This document shows positions 8,101-15,828 of a DNA stretch of 41,898 nucleotides, piece by piece. How positions within the stretch are numbered: position 1 is the stretch's first letter; each line of letters starts with the position of its first letter. The position numbers and the translations under genes are program-made. This stretch comes from an uncultured Alphaproteobacteria bacterium. GTDB taxonomy: Bacteria; Pseudomonadota; Alphaproteobacteria; Caulobacterales; Parvularculaceae. Under the pieces are notes generated by a model, which ran no database searches, was not told the origin of the DNA, and worked only from the letters and a program-made list of their open reading frames with translations. The stretch covers positions 1 to 41,898 of the forward strand of contig CALAZI010000185.1 in assembly GCA_937895955.1 (NCBI GenBank). Direction: 5' to 3'.

Positions 8101-8237
8101 CGCGATCCGGTGACGACGATTTCGTCGTCAACCGCCTGCGCCAGCGCCATTTGCGGCGCGATCGCCGACGCCAGCGCGAATACCGAGGCGCGTGACAGGA
8201 GCCCGCTCTCCCGTCTCTTTGTCGTTTTCTTTTGCAT
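5196..8237 (-). CDS. TonB-dependent outer-membrane receptor (no STN domain)
   Basis: 1013-residue gated porin for energy-dependent uptake across the outer membrane. A signal peptide (about residues 1-34, ending MALAQA) is followed by a TonB-box-like DEIVVTGSRI, a plug domain with VNLRGLGSQRTLVLVDGRR and GGASAVYGSDAIAGVVNF, and a long beta-barrel ending in phenylalanine (TTIDF), as outer-membrane proteins need. It belongs to the large receptor type common in Caulobacterales and sphingomonads, whose substrates are often peptides or sugars. The ATG at 8237 begins the signal peptide and has AGGGG upstream; the open frame continues 186 codons further upstream but is not protein-like. It is divergent from the sigma/FecR/receptor operon, with a 421-bp shared regulatory region. 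Substrate unknown. Confidence 0.95.
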   Translation of the reverse strand: MQKKTTKRRESGLLSRASVFALASAIAPQMALAQAVDDEIVVTGSRIPSTNAVSTSPVTTIGNVEFDIRGTTRVEDLVNTLPQAFAAQGANTSNGASGTAQVNLRGLGSQRTLVLVDGRRLQYGGVTSSGPSSAADLNQIPAALVERVDVLTGGASAVYGSDAIAGVVNFIMIDDFEGVRIDGQLSGYQHSNNDQTSQDILNRSGFGVPEKGVFDGKGQEITLIVGANTEDGRGNVTAYAGYRNNDQITQDTRDYSRCQFGGGAFGPNLPFGFGCSGSPTTPNGTFATPNGTWTLDANGPGNTFRPTDAFFNALSPDVFNFAPTNFYQRPDERYILGAFGRYEINEHAEAYTQAMFYDYTSDAQIAYSGTFFVPTSINCNNPFISQTAGAAGFSQLDAICGTTDAMGAVIPGSGVTTGTATLYPGKRLVETGAGRNDHIRLTSFRIVAGVRGDIAEGWTYDAYFQYGNTHNAQRYENDVSLTRLLRALNVVDVGGVPTCQSVVDGTDPNCIPMNLFQIGGVTPAAAQYVSVPSFQDGDVFQYLGQVTFTGDLGQYGLKLPWAENGVAIAGGVEWRKDALDYNPDLLFQSGDLVGQGGSTPPILASVENTDYFIEAEIPLVEGMEFAEYLKFNGGYRRSDVSSSNAYSTWKLQGDWQITSEIRVRGGWQRAARAPNVIESFRPQFIGLTALQTAANGLSDPCAGATPTATAAQCANTGVTAGQYGSITNNPANQYNALFGGNANLVPEVSDTYTVGVVLTPGDLIPGNLFLSVDYFDIFVDGFIAAPSAQNIINTCLATGDAGSCALIQRSPNNGSLFLANSGPNAGLFFLTNVNTGSFATSGIDINGNYSLDLGSAGGLAFDLVGTYLIDYLVEEVDGATPIACDGKFGGTCDTYSGVPLPVWRHKLRTTWETPFGVDASVTWRYFTSVDQFGVATPDSSVNRNHTLGSRNYIDLAASYNLTEKWNVRVGVNNLLDKDPPLTSLQSGFTNGNTYPQTYDAQGRFLFIGTTIDF

Positions 8238-8658
8238 GAAAGCCCCTATCCAGTTGAGGTTTGCCGTTAAGTTTTGCTTGGCGCGCAAACGACCTCGGAC
8301 CGGATTGGTCCGGCACTCCGCAGCCCTGCGCATGACGGAAGACAGTCGCGCTTGGACGCCCCTCAGTCCCGAATCAGGATCGGGTTGAGGCTGTTGCCTT
8401 CCGGCAACATATCGGCTGGTCTGATGATATTGCGCCCCAAGGCTCGCCGGGGCTAAGGTCCAAAAGTGGTCGGAATGTCTTGCACACATTCCGACCAGTC
8501 TAACTGGAGGACTATCGACGGGCTCACCATCGACGTCACGCCATACAGACACCGCGTACGGAAAACCCCTCAATGCAAAAATCGGGGTCCTTGCGGGGCG
8601 AAATGGCTGAAGTCGAACGGACGGCGTTTGTGCGTCGTTTCGGAAGGGAAGTGAGCGC
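8238..8658. other. Divergent intergenic region with tandem inverted repeats
   Basis: No credible gene is seen. Between 8361 and 8507 at least five inverted repeats follow one another. Nested arms CCTCA/TGAGG and CCCGA/TCGGG lie at 8361-8390. TGTTGCC/GGCAACA with loop TTCC lies at 8392-8409. GCCCC/GGGGC lies at 8434-8453. Perfect 12-bp arms TGGTCGGAATGT/ACATTCCGACCA lie at 8467-8497. CCAGT-CTA-ACTGG (8495-8507) overlaps the last. This could be a folded 5' leader for the minus-strand receptor (whose start codon is 124 nt away), an operator cluster, or both. Only position and symmetry support a role. Confidence 0.6.
8467..8497. promoter_or_regulatory. 31-bp inverted repeat, putative operator or RNA stem
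   Basis: Perfect 12-bp arms TGGTCGGAATGT and ACATTCCGACCA enclose the 7-nt spacer CTTGCAC. This is the strongest symmetry in the divergent region between the TonB receptor and the sigma-factor operon. The TGGTC...GACCA outer part recalls GntR/FadR-type operators, but the long spacer is not typical. No regulator gene of that family is in the window. Confidence 0.5.
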
Positions 8659-9261
8659 GTGGCGGATATTGGCGACAGTCGCAAGAACGGCGTAGCGGAT
8701 CCGAAGGCGGTCGACGGCGCTATCCGTCGGCATGACCGGATGCTGGTTCGCTGGCTCGCCCAGAAATTCGGCGACATTGAGATTGCGCGCGACATCGCGC
8801 AGAGCGCCTATCTGCGCGTCTGGCGCTATGCGCAAACGCAGGCGATCGAAAACCCTCAAGCGCTTCTGTTCAAAACGGCCGCCAATCTCGCAGCAAACGA
8901 GTTTCGCGCGCGAAAGCGCCTTCAGCTTTTGACCGCACAAGCGGCCAGCGAGACTTCGCCGAGCGCCATCGAGCAGGTCGTAAGCCCGACGCCGTCGCCG
9001 GAAGCGGCGGCGATGGCCCGCGAGGAAGTCGCCGCATCGATCGCCGCGATAAACGCCCTGCCCGAGCAGGCGCGACGCGCCTTCATTCTCAGCCGGTTCG
9101 AGGAAAAGACCTATCGAGAAATCGCCGCCGAACTCGGCGTGTCGGAAAGCAGCGTTGAGAAATACATCATCACTGCGCTGAAAGCGCTGCGAAAGGCGGC
9201 GCGCGAAGCGGAATTCAGCTCAAAGGTGGTGCCGCTGCCGAACCGGCGGGGACGTGCGTAA
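8659..9261 (+). CDS. FecI-like ECF sigma factor
   Basis: 200-residue ECF sigma factor of the iron-siderophore (FecI) type, expected to switch on genes for an outer-membrane receptor when released by its FecR partner. Region 2 shows DRMLVRWLAQKFGDIEIARDIAQSAYLRVW; region 4 shows LPEQARRAFILSRFEEKTYREIAAELGVSESSVEKYI with the helix-turn-helix. The start is GTG at 8659 after GGAAGGGAA; no in-frame ATG fits the conserved N-terminus. The FecR gene follows at once, and a receptor with a signalling domain completes the operon. The gene probably also acts on the divergent receptor (inference). Despite the family name, iron need not be the signal. Confidence 0.95.
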   Translation: MADIGDSRKNGVADPKAVDGAIRRHDRMLVRWLAQKFGDIEIARDIAQSAYLRVWRYAQTQAIENPQALLFKTAANLAANEFRARKRLQLLTAQAASETSPSAIEQVVSPTPSPEAAAMAREEVAASIAAINALPEQARRAFILSRFEEKTYREIAAELGVSESSVEKYIITALKALRKAAREAEFSSKVVPLPNRRGRA

Positions 9262-9298
9262 CAAGACAGAAGAACAAACAAAAAAGAAGAAGACGAAC

Positions 9299-10294
9299 AT
9301 GACGAGATGGCTCACGGAAGCGCCGCAGGACGGCGATAGAGACGACATGGCGGCGTATTGGATGGCGCGACTAATGTCGGGCGAAATGACGACGGAAGAG
9401 CGCGGCGAGATGCGAAAATGGTCCGACGCTTCGCCGGAAAACGCCGCCGCGATCGGCGAACTCGAAAACATGCTCGGCGCGCTCGATTCGCACAGCGAGC
9501 ATTTCCTCGCCGAAGAGTATGAGCGCGAACTGGAGGATAAATCGACCGAAAAAGCGCGTCGGACGCCTCTCTTCCGGAACATCGCGGCGAGCGCGGCGAT
9601 CGCCGCGGCGGCAAGCGTCATGGCGCTGTTCATTTTGCCGAAGAACGGAGGCGCGCCACAATCCTATCAGACGGCCGTCGGCCAGTTTCAGGAAATCGAA
9701 CTTGAAGACGGCAGCGAGATTGAACTCAATACGGCTTCTCTCGTGCGCGTCGCCTATGACGGCCGCCGCCGCGCCGTCGGCCTCGAACAGGGCGAAGCGT
9801 TTTTCAACGTCGAGAAAGACAAGGCGCGGCCGTTCGTCGTAAAGACGAATTTCGCCGAGATCGCCGTCACCGGCACTTCTTTCAGCGTCGCAAACGCCGC
9901 CGATCGCTCAAGCATTCATGTCCTCACCGGCGTCGTCGACGTCAAGCCGTTGCGCGGCCAATCGTCTACGCTCCTCGCTGGCGACATGATCGAAGTGGGC
10001 GCAGACGGCGTCATCGGCCGCGTCACGCGCTATGATCCTGCGCTCGCGCTCGCCTGGCGAAGCGGCAAGGCGAGGTTCCGCGAGGCGCCTCTCGGCGAAG
10101 CGCTCGTCACGCTCAATCGCTACTTCGACACGCCGATCGTCCTCGCCGACGATCGGCTTTCCTCATTGCCGGTGACCGGCGAGTTCGACATTCGCGACAG
10201 CGAAACGGCGGTGAAGGCGCTTTCGCTCGCATTCGGTCTCGAAAGCCGCGCTGACGGCGCGCGCATCGTACTCGACGAAAAGAGCGCTGAATGA
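9299..10294 (+). CDS. FecR-type anti-sigma/sigma regulator
   Basis: Inner-membrane regulator that holds the FecI-like sigma factor and passes on a signal from the outer-membrane receptor. The cytosolic N-terminal part (about residues 15-65, with AAYWMARLMSGEMTTEE and MRKWSDASPENAAA) is the sigma-binding domain. One membrane helix spans residues 94-113. The periplasmic FecR domain starts near QTAVGQFQEIELEDGSEIELNT and includes GEAFFNVEKDKARPFVV and TGTSFSV; a C-terminal segment resembling an STN-like domain follows. The ATG at 9299 gives 331 residues. A GTG at 9254 would add 15 Lys-rich residues and overlap the sigma gene by 8 bp; its ribosome site is poorly spaced, but it cannot be excluded. 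Confidence 0.93.
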   Translation: MTRWLTEAPQDGDRDDMAAYWMARLMSGEMTTEERGEMRKWSDASPENAAAIGELENMLGALDSHSEHFLAEEYERELEDKSTEKARRTPLFRNIAASAAIAAAASVMALFILPKNGGAPQSYQTAVGQFQEIELEDGSEIELNTASLVRVAYDGRRRAVGLEQGEAFFNVEKDKARPFVVKTNFAEIAVTGTSFSVANAADRSSIHVLTGVVDVKPLRGQSSTLLAGDMIEVGADGVIGRVTRYDPALALAWRSGKARFREAPLGEALVTLNRYFDTPIVLADDRLSSLPVTGEFDIRDSETAVKALSLAFGLESRADGARIVLDEKSAE

Positions 10295-13200
10295 AGTTTC
10301 GCCGCGGCATAAGTCTGATAGCGGCCGTGTTTGCGGCGGGCGCCGCCGCGCGCGCCGCCGAAGATGACGCCGCAACGCCCGATCAGACGGCTAAGATTGC
10401 GCTCCACAACGCCTCAAAGCCCGGCGGCGGCGCGATCTTCCCCATCCAGGTCGTTCTTGATTCCCTGTCGGATTCGCTCGGCCTTTCTTTCATCTTCGAC
10501 AGCCGGATCCTATCGGACAAGGCGATCAAGCCGGTCGGGCCCGAGAGCGATTCGGAAAAAGCGCTGGCGCGCGCGCTTAGCGCGGTCGATCTTGAGCTTC
10601 ATCGCGTCGCCGACAAGACTTTCGCCATCACAGAAGCCGCGCCGGGGGTTTTCGTTGCGCCGGATTCGACCCTCGCAACTGTCCCTCCGGACGATCCGAT
10701 CGACACGATCGTCGTCATGGCGTCGGCGCCGCTCGCCTCCGAGGCGGCCGGCTCAAGACGTCTCTTCAAGATTGATGCGGACGATCTAGCCTATCTCAAT
10801 GCGACAAACATTGCTGAAGCCATTTACGATTTGCCGCAATCGCTGGCGTCAGTCACGCCGTCGAACACCGCGCTTTACGGATCGGCCGCAGGTCTCAGCC
10901 TCGCTGACCTTCGCGGCCTCGAACCTAAGCGCACTATGGCGCTGCTTAATGGAAGACGCGGGACGATCACGTCCGGCGGCAATGGCGATATCGGCGGCTT
11001 TGACCTTAACGCCGTCGCCGAACCTTTCATTGAGCGCATCGAGATTTTGAATCTGCCAGGCGGCGCAAGATTCGGATCGGCGGCTGTCGCCGGCGCCGTC
11101 AATTTCGTCACCAAGTCGAATCTTGAAGGCGTTGAAACCGGCGTGAAGGCGAGCATGTCGGAATACGGCGATGCTGAGACGCTTTCGCTTTACGCTCTCG
11201 CCGGGCGCACATTCGGCGATTTCGGCAATATCACGATCGGCATCGACGTTGCGCGCGTCGAAGGCCTCATCGGCGCCGACCGGCCATTCTCATCGACGCC
11301 ATATGGTTTTGCGCTGAACGGCGTACGTAGCAGCTCGCCGGATGCAATGTTCCTGCCTGGTTTCGGCGGCAGCTCGACAACCGGCGAAGGCCAGTTCAAC
11401 GGCGTTTTGCTGGAGAGCGGCGAGATGCGCCCCTTTAGCGGCAATATGGTGTGGATTCCGAAAGCGGATGGAACGATTGAACGCTATGTCGGCGCTGCGG
11501 ACCAGCTTTTCAACTGGTACGCTTGGCAATCACTCACCTTGCCGAACGAACGGATCCTCGGACTGTTCTCCTTTAACAGAGACGTCAGCGACTACGGGCG
11601 TTTCTTCATCGACTTTCAGGGCGGCGTTTCAGCGACGGACGGGCAGCTTGCGCCGCTTCCCTCAACGCGCCTGCGCGGGTCGGATCGCGTCACGGGCGAC
11701 GCAGCCGTGATCCCGCTCGACAATCCGACGCTGCCGCAATCGATCCGCGATCTTGCAATCGCCGAATTCGGAGCTGCGGCGCGCGCGATTGTTTTCGACC
11801 ATCGTTTTGTCGAATTAGGGCCGCGCCGCCTGCGCATCGACCGACGGTATAACGACCTTGCGGCGGGGCTGGAGTTTGAAACCGCTGGCGGCGCTGAATT
11901 CTCCTTCATTTATAAATTCGGCAGGAACAGCGTCGTTTCAAAGGAACGAGACCGCGTCGATCTCGCCAAGCTGCAGATCGCCCTTAATCCCGCTTTCTGC
12001 GCGACGACGCCCGGCTGCATCGGGGTCGATTTCTTCGGCGCGCCGGCGATCACTCCGCAAGCGCTCGACTTCATTCGCGCGCCGGAATTGCGCAATAGGG
12101 TGACGACTAGCGAACATGTGATCTCTTTAGCGGCCTCCGCGCCGATCAAGTTCAATGATGACGAGCGCGGCCGCTTTTCAGCCGGCGTTGATTTGCGGCG
12201 CTCCGTGCATGAAGCGCTGGACATCACGCCTTCCGGCGTCTCGCCGATCGGAAGGATCGCCAGCGGCGATCAGCGCAATATTGAAAGATCGATAGACGGC
12301 TTTGCTGAAATCGAAACGCCGATTTTCCGCTCGCAAGCGTTCCCCGGCGCCGTCGACGCCACGCTTGGCGCGCGCATTTCGCAATCTTCGGCTTCGGGAA
12401 CCGCAATGAATTTCGAAGGCGGCCTCGACTGGCGGCCGATTGCCGGCGTGACGCTTTTCACCCGACAGCTGGTCGGATCGCGCGCGCCTAACTTGATTGA
12501 GCTTTTCGGAGTCGGGCCGACGCTGGAAACATTTTTCTTCGACCCTTGCGCCGACGCGCCTGCGAGCTCAGCCATCGCCGCCAACTGCTTCAGCGCCGGG
12601 CCGCTCGGCGTCCCGTCGGGATTTTCTCAGACCGCGATGCTGACGAGCGTCACGACCTATGGAAACCCTGACCTGGAACCGGAACAGGTGCGCAGCCAAG
12701 CTTACGGCGTTTCAATCGCGCCGACCGATTTTGCGCCGACCCTTCCCGGACGCTTCCAGCTGACAGCGACATGGCTTGATTACAAGATCAGCGATGCGGT
12801 CGCGACAGACGGAAACTCCCTTCTATCCTGTTATGAAAGCCCGAATTTCTCAAGCGCTCATTGCGGCCTCAATCCGCGCACGGGCAAGCCGTTGATCATC
12901 CGCGACCCATTAAGCAGTCAGATTGTCGCCTATGACATTTTGCTTGCGAATAGCGACGAATTGCGCTGGCGCGGCCTTGATCTGGAGGCGCGATACACGA
13001 CGAAACCTGCGTCAATCCCTCTTTTTGATTCAATCTGGCTGAGCGCGCTGCACACATACGTCAACCACGTTGGCATCGGCAGCAATGGCGGAGAGCCGTT
13101 GCGGCACGACGGCCTGATTCGTTTCCCCAAGCACCGCACGCTCATTTCTCTCGGCGCGGATATCGGAAGTTGGAGTTTTGTCGCCTACGGAAATCGCCGC

Positions 13201-13437
13201 GGCCGCGCCCTCACCGCCGAAACGTCGCGCCCCGAGGCGCGCGTTCCTTCAGCCTTCTATCTCGACACGACCATACGGTTCGACCTGTCTGAACTGGCGT
13301 ATATCCAGGCGAGCGTGCAAAACATCACCGACAAGGAACCGGCGATCACCGCCTTTAACGATGTCGGCAATTTCGCCCCGGAATTCTATGACCCGATCGG
13401 CCGCCGCTATTCGATCGCCATCCGGTTGAATTTCTAG
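10291..13437 (+). CDS. TonB-dependent receptor with N-terminal STN signalling domain
   Basis: 1048-residue outer-membrane transducer and importer. After a signal peptide (about 1-22) comes a secretin/TonB short N-terminal (STN) domain, residues about 45-115 (IFPIQVVLDSLSDSLGLSF...DLELHRVADKTFAIT), which contacts FecR in the periplasm. Then come a TonB-box-like IDTIVVMASAP, a plug with LADLRGLEPKRTMALLNGRRG and PGGARFGSAAVAGAVNFV, and a beta-barrel ending IRLNF. The start codon overlaps the fecR stop (ATGA), so the three genes form one operon. The STN domain makes this the sensory receptor of the pair; the divergent receptor at 5196-8237 lacks it. Substrate unknown; the neighbouring M19 dipeptidase hints at a peptide (inference). 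Confidence 0.95.
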   Translation: MKFRRGISLIAAVFAAGAAARAAEDDAATPDQTAKIALHNASKPGGGAIFPIQVVLDSLSDSLGLSFIFDSRILSDKAIKPVGPESDSEKALARALSAVDLELHRVADKTFAITEAAPGVFVAPDSTLATVPPDDPIDTIVVMASAPLASEAAGSRRLFKIDADDLAYLNATNIAEAIYDLPQSLASVTPSNTALYGSAAGLSLADLRGLEPKRTMALLNGRRGTITSGGNGDIGGFDLNAVAEPFIERIEILNLPGGARFGSAAVAGAVNFVTKSNLEGVETGVKASMSEYGDAETLSLYALAGRTFGDFGNITIGIDVARVEGLIGADRPFSSTPYGFALNGVRSSSPDAMFLPGFGGSSTTGEGQFNGVLLESGEMRPFSGNMVWIPKADGTIERYVGAADQLFNWYAWQSLTLPNERILGLFSFNRDVSDYGRFFIDFQGGVSATDGQLAPLPSTRLRGSDRVTGDAAVIPLDNPTLPQSIRDLAIAEFGAAARAIVFDHRFVELGPRRLRIDRRYNDLAAGLEFETAGGAEFSFIYKFGRNSVVSKERDRVDLAKLQIALNPAFCATTPGCIGVDFFGAPAITPQALDFIRAPELRNRVTTSEHVISLAASAPIKFNDDERGRFSAGVDLRRSVHEALDITPSGVSPIGRIASGDQRNIERSIDGFAEIETPIFRSQAFPGAVDATLGARISQSSASGTAMNFEGGLDWRPIAGVTLFTRQLVGSRAPNLIELFGVGPTLETFFFDPCADAPASSAIAANCFSAGPLGVPSGFSQTAMLTSVTTYGNPDLEPEQVRSQAYGVSIAPTDFAPTLPGRFQLTATWLDYKISDAVATDGNSLLSCYESPNFSSAHCGLNPRTGKPLIIRDPLSSQIVAYDILLANSDELRWRGLDLEARYTTKPASIPLFDSIWLSALHTYVNHVGIGSNGGEPLRHDGLIRFPKHRTLISLGADIGSWSFVAYGNRRGRALTAETSRPEARVPSAFYLDTTIRFDLSELAYIQASVQNITDKEPAITAFNDVGNFAPEFYDPIGRRYSIAIRLNF

Positions 13438-13449
13438 GCGACGTGCGGA

Positions 13450-14604
13450 TCAGGATCCCGGCAAATTCTCGCTGAAGAACCGAACGGCGTTTTCGCCCAT
13501 CACCGCCCGGATTTCGTCAGCGCTCAAGCCGGCGCTGATGAGCGCATCGGTCAATGCGACGGCTTCCGAAGCGTCGAAGGGAACGCTTGTCGCGCCGTCG
13601 AAATCGGAGCCGAGCGCGACATGGTCGACGCCGACAAGATCAATCGCATAGACGATCGCGCCGGCGATCGATTGCGGCGTCGGATCGCAAACGGCGCCGC
13701 CCCAGAAGCCGACGCCGATTAGGCCGCCGCGCCCCGCCATTTCCTTAATCAGATCGTCCTGCAGATTGCGCGGGCTGTCGCAGTGACCGCGCAGCCCCGT
13801 ATGCGAAACGATCAGCGGCGCGTCCGTCAACGCCAGCACGTCCCTGACGACAGCCTCCGAGGAATGCGCGACATCGATGATCATGCCTTTTTCAAGCGCC
13901 ACCGAAACCGCCGCGCGGCCGAATTCCGTCAACCCGGCGCCGGAAACGCCGTGCAATGAGCCGCCGAGCTCATTGTCGAAGAAATGCTGGAGGCCGAGAA
14001 TGCGGTAGCCTGCATCATAAAGCCTGCCGATATTGGCGAGATCGCCTTCCAGCGGATGCGCGCCCTCAGTCGCCAGAATGACGGCGAGGCTGTCGCTCCC
14101 TAACGCCTGCGATAATTCCTCCCGCGTCTCGACAAGCCTGACGTCGCCGCCTGAGCGCGCTTCATAGCGTTTCAGCTTCGCCGCGATGTGAAGCGCGCGC
14201 TCGGCGAGGCTCGACCAGGTTTTGATCGGCCAGCGCTGCGCCATCGCGAGCAAGGTGATGTTGTCGCTGTCGCCGGAATTTTCATCATAATTGAGATTCT
14301 TCGGCGTCTTCGTCACCGCAGCGAGCACCTGCAGCCGGTAGCCGCCCTCGGCCAGTCGCGGCGCGTCCGTGTGACCGCGCGCGCCGCGCTTCAGAAAATT
14401 GCGGTCCCAGAGCAGCGCATCGTCATGGAGATCGGCAAGCCTCAGCGTCGAATGAAGCGACGTCGCCGCATCGCTTACCGGATAGGGATCATGCGGAATG
14501 ACCTTGTTAAGCGAGGCGTCGACCCGTGCGGGAACGACGAAAAAGAATATCCCTGCCGCGATCGCCGCAACGACCGCAAAAAGAACGCCGACAATTCGAA
14601 GCAT
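13450..14604 (-). CDS. Membrane-anchored M19 dipeptidase
   Basis: 384-residue zinc dipeptidase of the renal/membrane dipeptidase family (M19), which cuts L-X or L-D dipeptides. An N-terminal membrane anchor (about residues 2-25, LRIVGVLFAVVAAIAAGIFFF) places the catalytic domain in the periplasm. The metal site shows the HxD motif in LADLHDDALLW, glutamate in ATEGAHPLEGD, then IDVAHSS, VSHTGLRGHCDSPRN and GSDFDGA. The ATG at 14604 follows AAAGGACAGGGG; the open frame upstream overlaps another gene and is not part of the protein. It converges with the STN receptor gene (12 bp apart), which suggests it processes the imported substrate. A terminator-like hairpin lies immediately upstream of its start. 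Confidence 0.93.
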   Translation of the reverse strand: MLRIVGVLFAVVAAIAAGIFFFVVPARVDASLNKVIPHDPYPVSDAATSLHSTLRLADLHDDALLWDRNFLKRGARGHTDAPRLAEGGYRLQVLAAVTKTPKNLNYDENSGDSDNITLLAMAQRWPIKTWSSLAERALHIAAKLKRYEARSGGDVRLVETREELSQALGSDSLAVILATEGAHPLEGDLANIGRLYDAGYRILGLQHFFDNELGGSLHGVSGAGLTEFGRAAVSVALEKGMIIDVAHSSEAVVRDVLALTDAPLIVSHTGLRGHCDSPRNLQDDLIKEMAGRGGLIGVGFWGGAVCDPTPQSIAGAIVYAIDLVGVDHVALGSDFDGATSVPFDASEAVALTDALISAGLSADEIRAVMGENAVRFFSENLPGS

Positions 14605-14617
14605 TCCCCTGTCCTTT

Positions 14618-14651
14618 AAAAAATAGCGCGCAGGCATAGAAGCCTGCGCGC
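14618..14651 (-). terminator. Intrinsic terminator between the VOC and M19 genes
   Basis: Perfect 10-bp stem GCGCGCAGGC/GCCTGCGCGC with a 6-nt loop, followed on the minus strand by TA and T6. It ends 13 bp before the M19 start codon, leaving only the ribosome site between. Confidence 0.85.
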
Positions 14652-14686
14652 AAATTGACTTCAAGGGCGGCGTCCGACTCGACCTG

Positions 14687-15070
14687 TCACTCTGCCGCAA
14701 AACAATAAGTGCAGATCTTGTTGCCGTCCGGATCGCGCAGATAGGCGGCGTAGGCGGTCGGCGTGAAGTTTCGCGGTCCGGGCTTTCCTTCGCAGGTCCC
14801 GCCGTTTTTAAGACCAGCCTCGTGAAAGGCGTGCACGGCTTTGCGGTTCGGCGCGGCGAAACCGATCGTGCCGCCATTCGCATGCGTCGCCGGCTTTCCA
14901 TTCGCCGGTTTGGTGACGATGAATTCGGGCGCGTCTTTGCCCCACATATGCGCGTTTTCGCCCATCGGGCCGATGCTCTTAAGGCCAAGCGCGCCGAGCG
15001 TCGCGTTGTAAAACTTTTTCGAGCGCGCAAGATCGTTCGTTCCGACAACCATATGAGTGAAGATGGCCAT
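14687..15070 (-). CDS. VOC-superfamily (glyoxalase-like) protein
   Basis: 127-residue single-domain protein of the vicinal oxygen chelate fold. It opens with HMVVGTNDLARSKKFYNATLGALG, the first beta-alpha-beta unit typical of the superfamily, and ends with YAAYLRDPDGNKICTYC, the metal-ligand and final-strand region. Members include glyoxalases, dioxygenases and resistance proteins; the sequence does not tell which. The ATG at 15070 is preceded by AAGGA; the open frame continues upstream without a ribosome site. A strong terminator follows its stop. The preceding gene on this strand ends 140 bp earlier, so its promoter is probably in that gap. Confidence 0.88.
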   Translation of the reverse strand: MAIFTHMVVGTNDLARSKKFYNATLGALGLKSIGPMGENAHMWGKDAPEFIVTKPANGKPATHANGGTIGFAAPNRKAVHAFHEAGLKNGGTCEGKPGPRNFTPTAYAAYLRDPDGNKICTYCFAAE

Positions 15071-15210
15071 AGATTTTCCTTGTTGAGGACGCCGCAACGT
15101 CGTCGACGCGCTTCTTCCAGAGCGGCCGATCAGCGGCGCGCTCAAAATATCGAAACGCTCTTGATCCGGCAATTTCGGTCTGCAGAGGGCGCCGCCGGCG
15201 GAAAGCGCTC

Positions 15211-15828
15211 TCATAAGCGCGCGAGCGACCGGAAGAAGGCGCGCGCGCCCAACGACTTAAGGTCGCAAGCGTCATCCATATCCCTCAGGCGGTCGATCAT
15301 GGCGACGCCAAACCCTGCCGGAAGGCCGCCTATGGTGTCGGCGAGCGCGTGTTCGCTCGACCAACGGACGCCGTCGAAAAGGCCGGAAGCGGCGCGTCGG
15401 CCCGCAAGGCCGATCAGCCAATAACCGCCGTCCGTTGCCGGCCCGAAGACCGCGTCATGGCCGGCGAGCGCGCCGAAGGCCTTGCGAATATGGACGGCGC
15501 GCACGCCCGGCGCGTCGGCGCCGATGATGATCGCCGGCCCCCGCGGCGCGCGCGCGAAGACGTCGGCCATGCGCCGGCCGAGATCGCCATTCGACTGGAC
15601 GAGGCGTTCAAAGCGCGGCGGCCAGAGCGCGCCGTATCCGGCGGCGGCGGCGGGCGGATCGATCGCGATCATCGTCCGCCAGGGACCGTTCGAGGCCGCC
15701 GCAACCGTCTGCGCCGTCATCAGCCGAAACAGCATCGCCGCGCGCGCCATGCCGATATCGGCGCCGAGGCGCGTCTTGACGCGGCCGGCGACCGGCGCCT
15801 TCGCGAAAATAATGAGCGTTCCCCTCAT
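15211..15828 (-). CDS. DUF2064 glycosyltransferase, TIGR04282 (arsenosugar-associated) type
   Basis: 205-residue cytosolic protein with a GT-A-like fold. It starts LIIFAKAPVAGRVKTRLG, the nucleotide-binding opening of the family, and has the acidic metal site in IIIGADAPGV and the ATDGGYWLIGL motif. The family is named from genes found near ArsM/ArsS arsenosugar synthesis, although many members occur without them. Its start overlaps the end of the upstream glycosyltransferase gene by 4 bp (ATGA type), so the two are co-translated and probably act on the same product. No arsM or arsS gene is in the window; the true substrate is unknown. Confidence 0.9.
   Translation of the reverse strand: MRGTLIIFAKAPVAGRVKTRLGADIGMARAAMLFRLMTAQTVAAASNGPWRTMIAIDPPAAAAGYGALWPPRFERLVQSNGDLGRRMADVFARAPRGPAIIIGADAPGVRAVHIRKAFGALAGHDAVFGPATDGGYWLIGLAGRRAASGLFDGVRWSSEHALADTIGGLPAGFGVAMIDRLRDMDDACDLKSLGARAFFRSLARL

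Noticed and set aside
8466..8654. 62-codon plus-strand frame before the sigma gene
   Set aside because: It covers the 12-bp-arm inverted repeat and has no ribosome site; more likely regulatory DNA.
8238..8795. Upstream extension of the TonB receptor frame
   Set aside because: The signal peptide starts at 8237; the extra 186 codons cross the hairpin array and overlap the sigma-factor gene.
14605..15048. Upstream extension of the M19 dipeptidase frame
   Set aside because: It overlaps the VOC gene in another frame and crosses a terminator; the membrane anchor begins at 14604.
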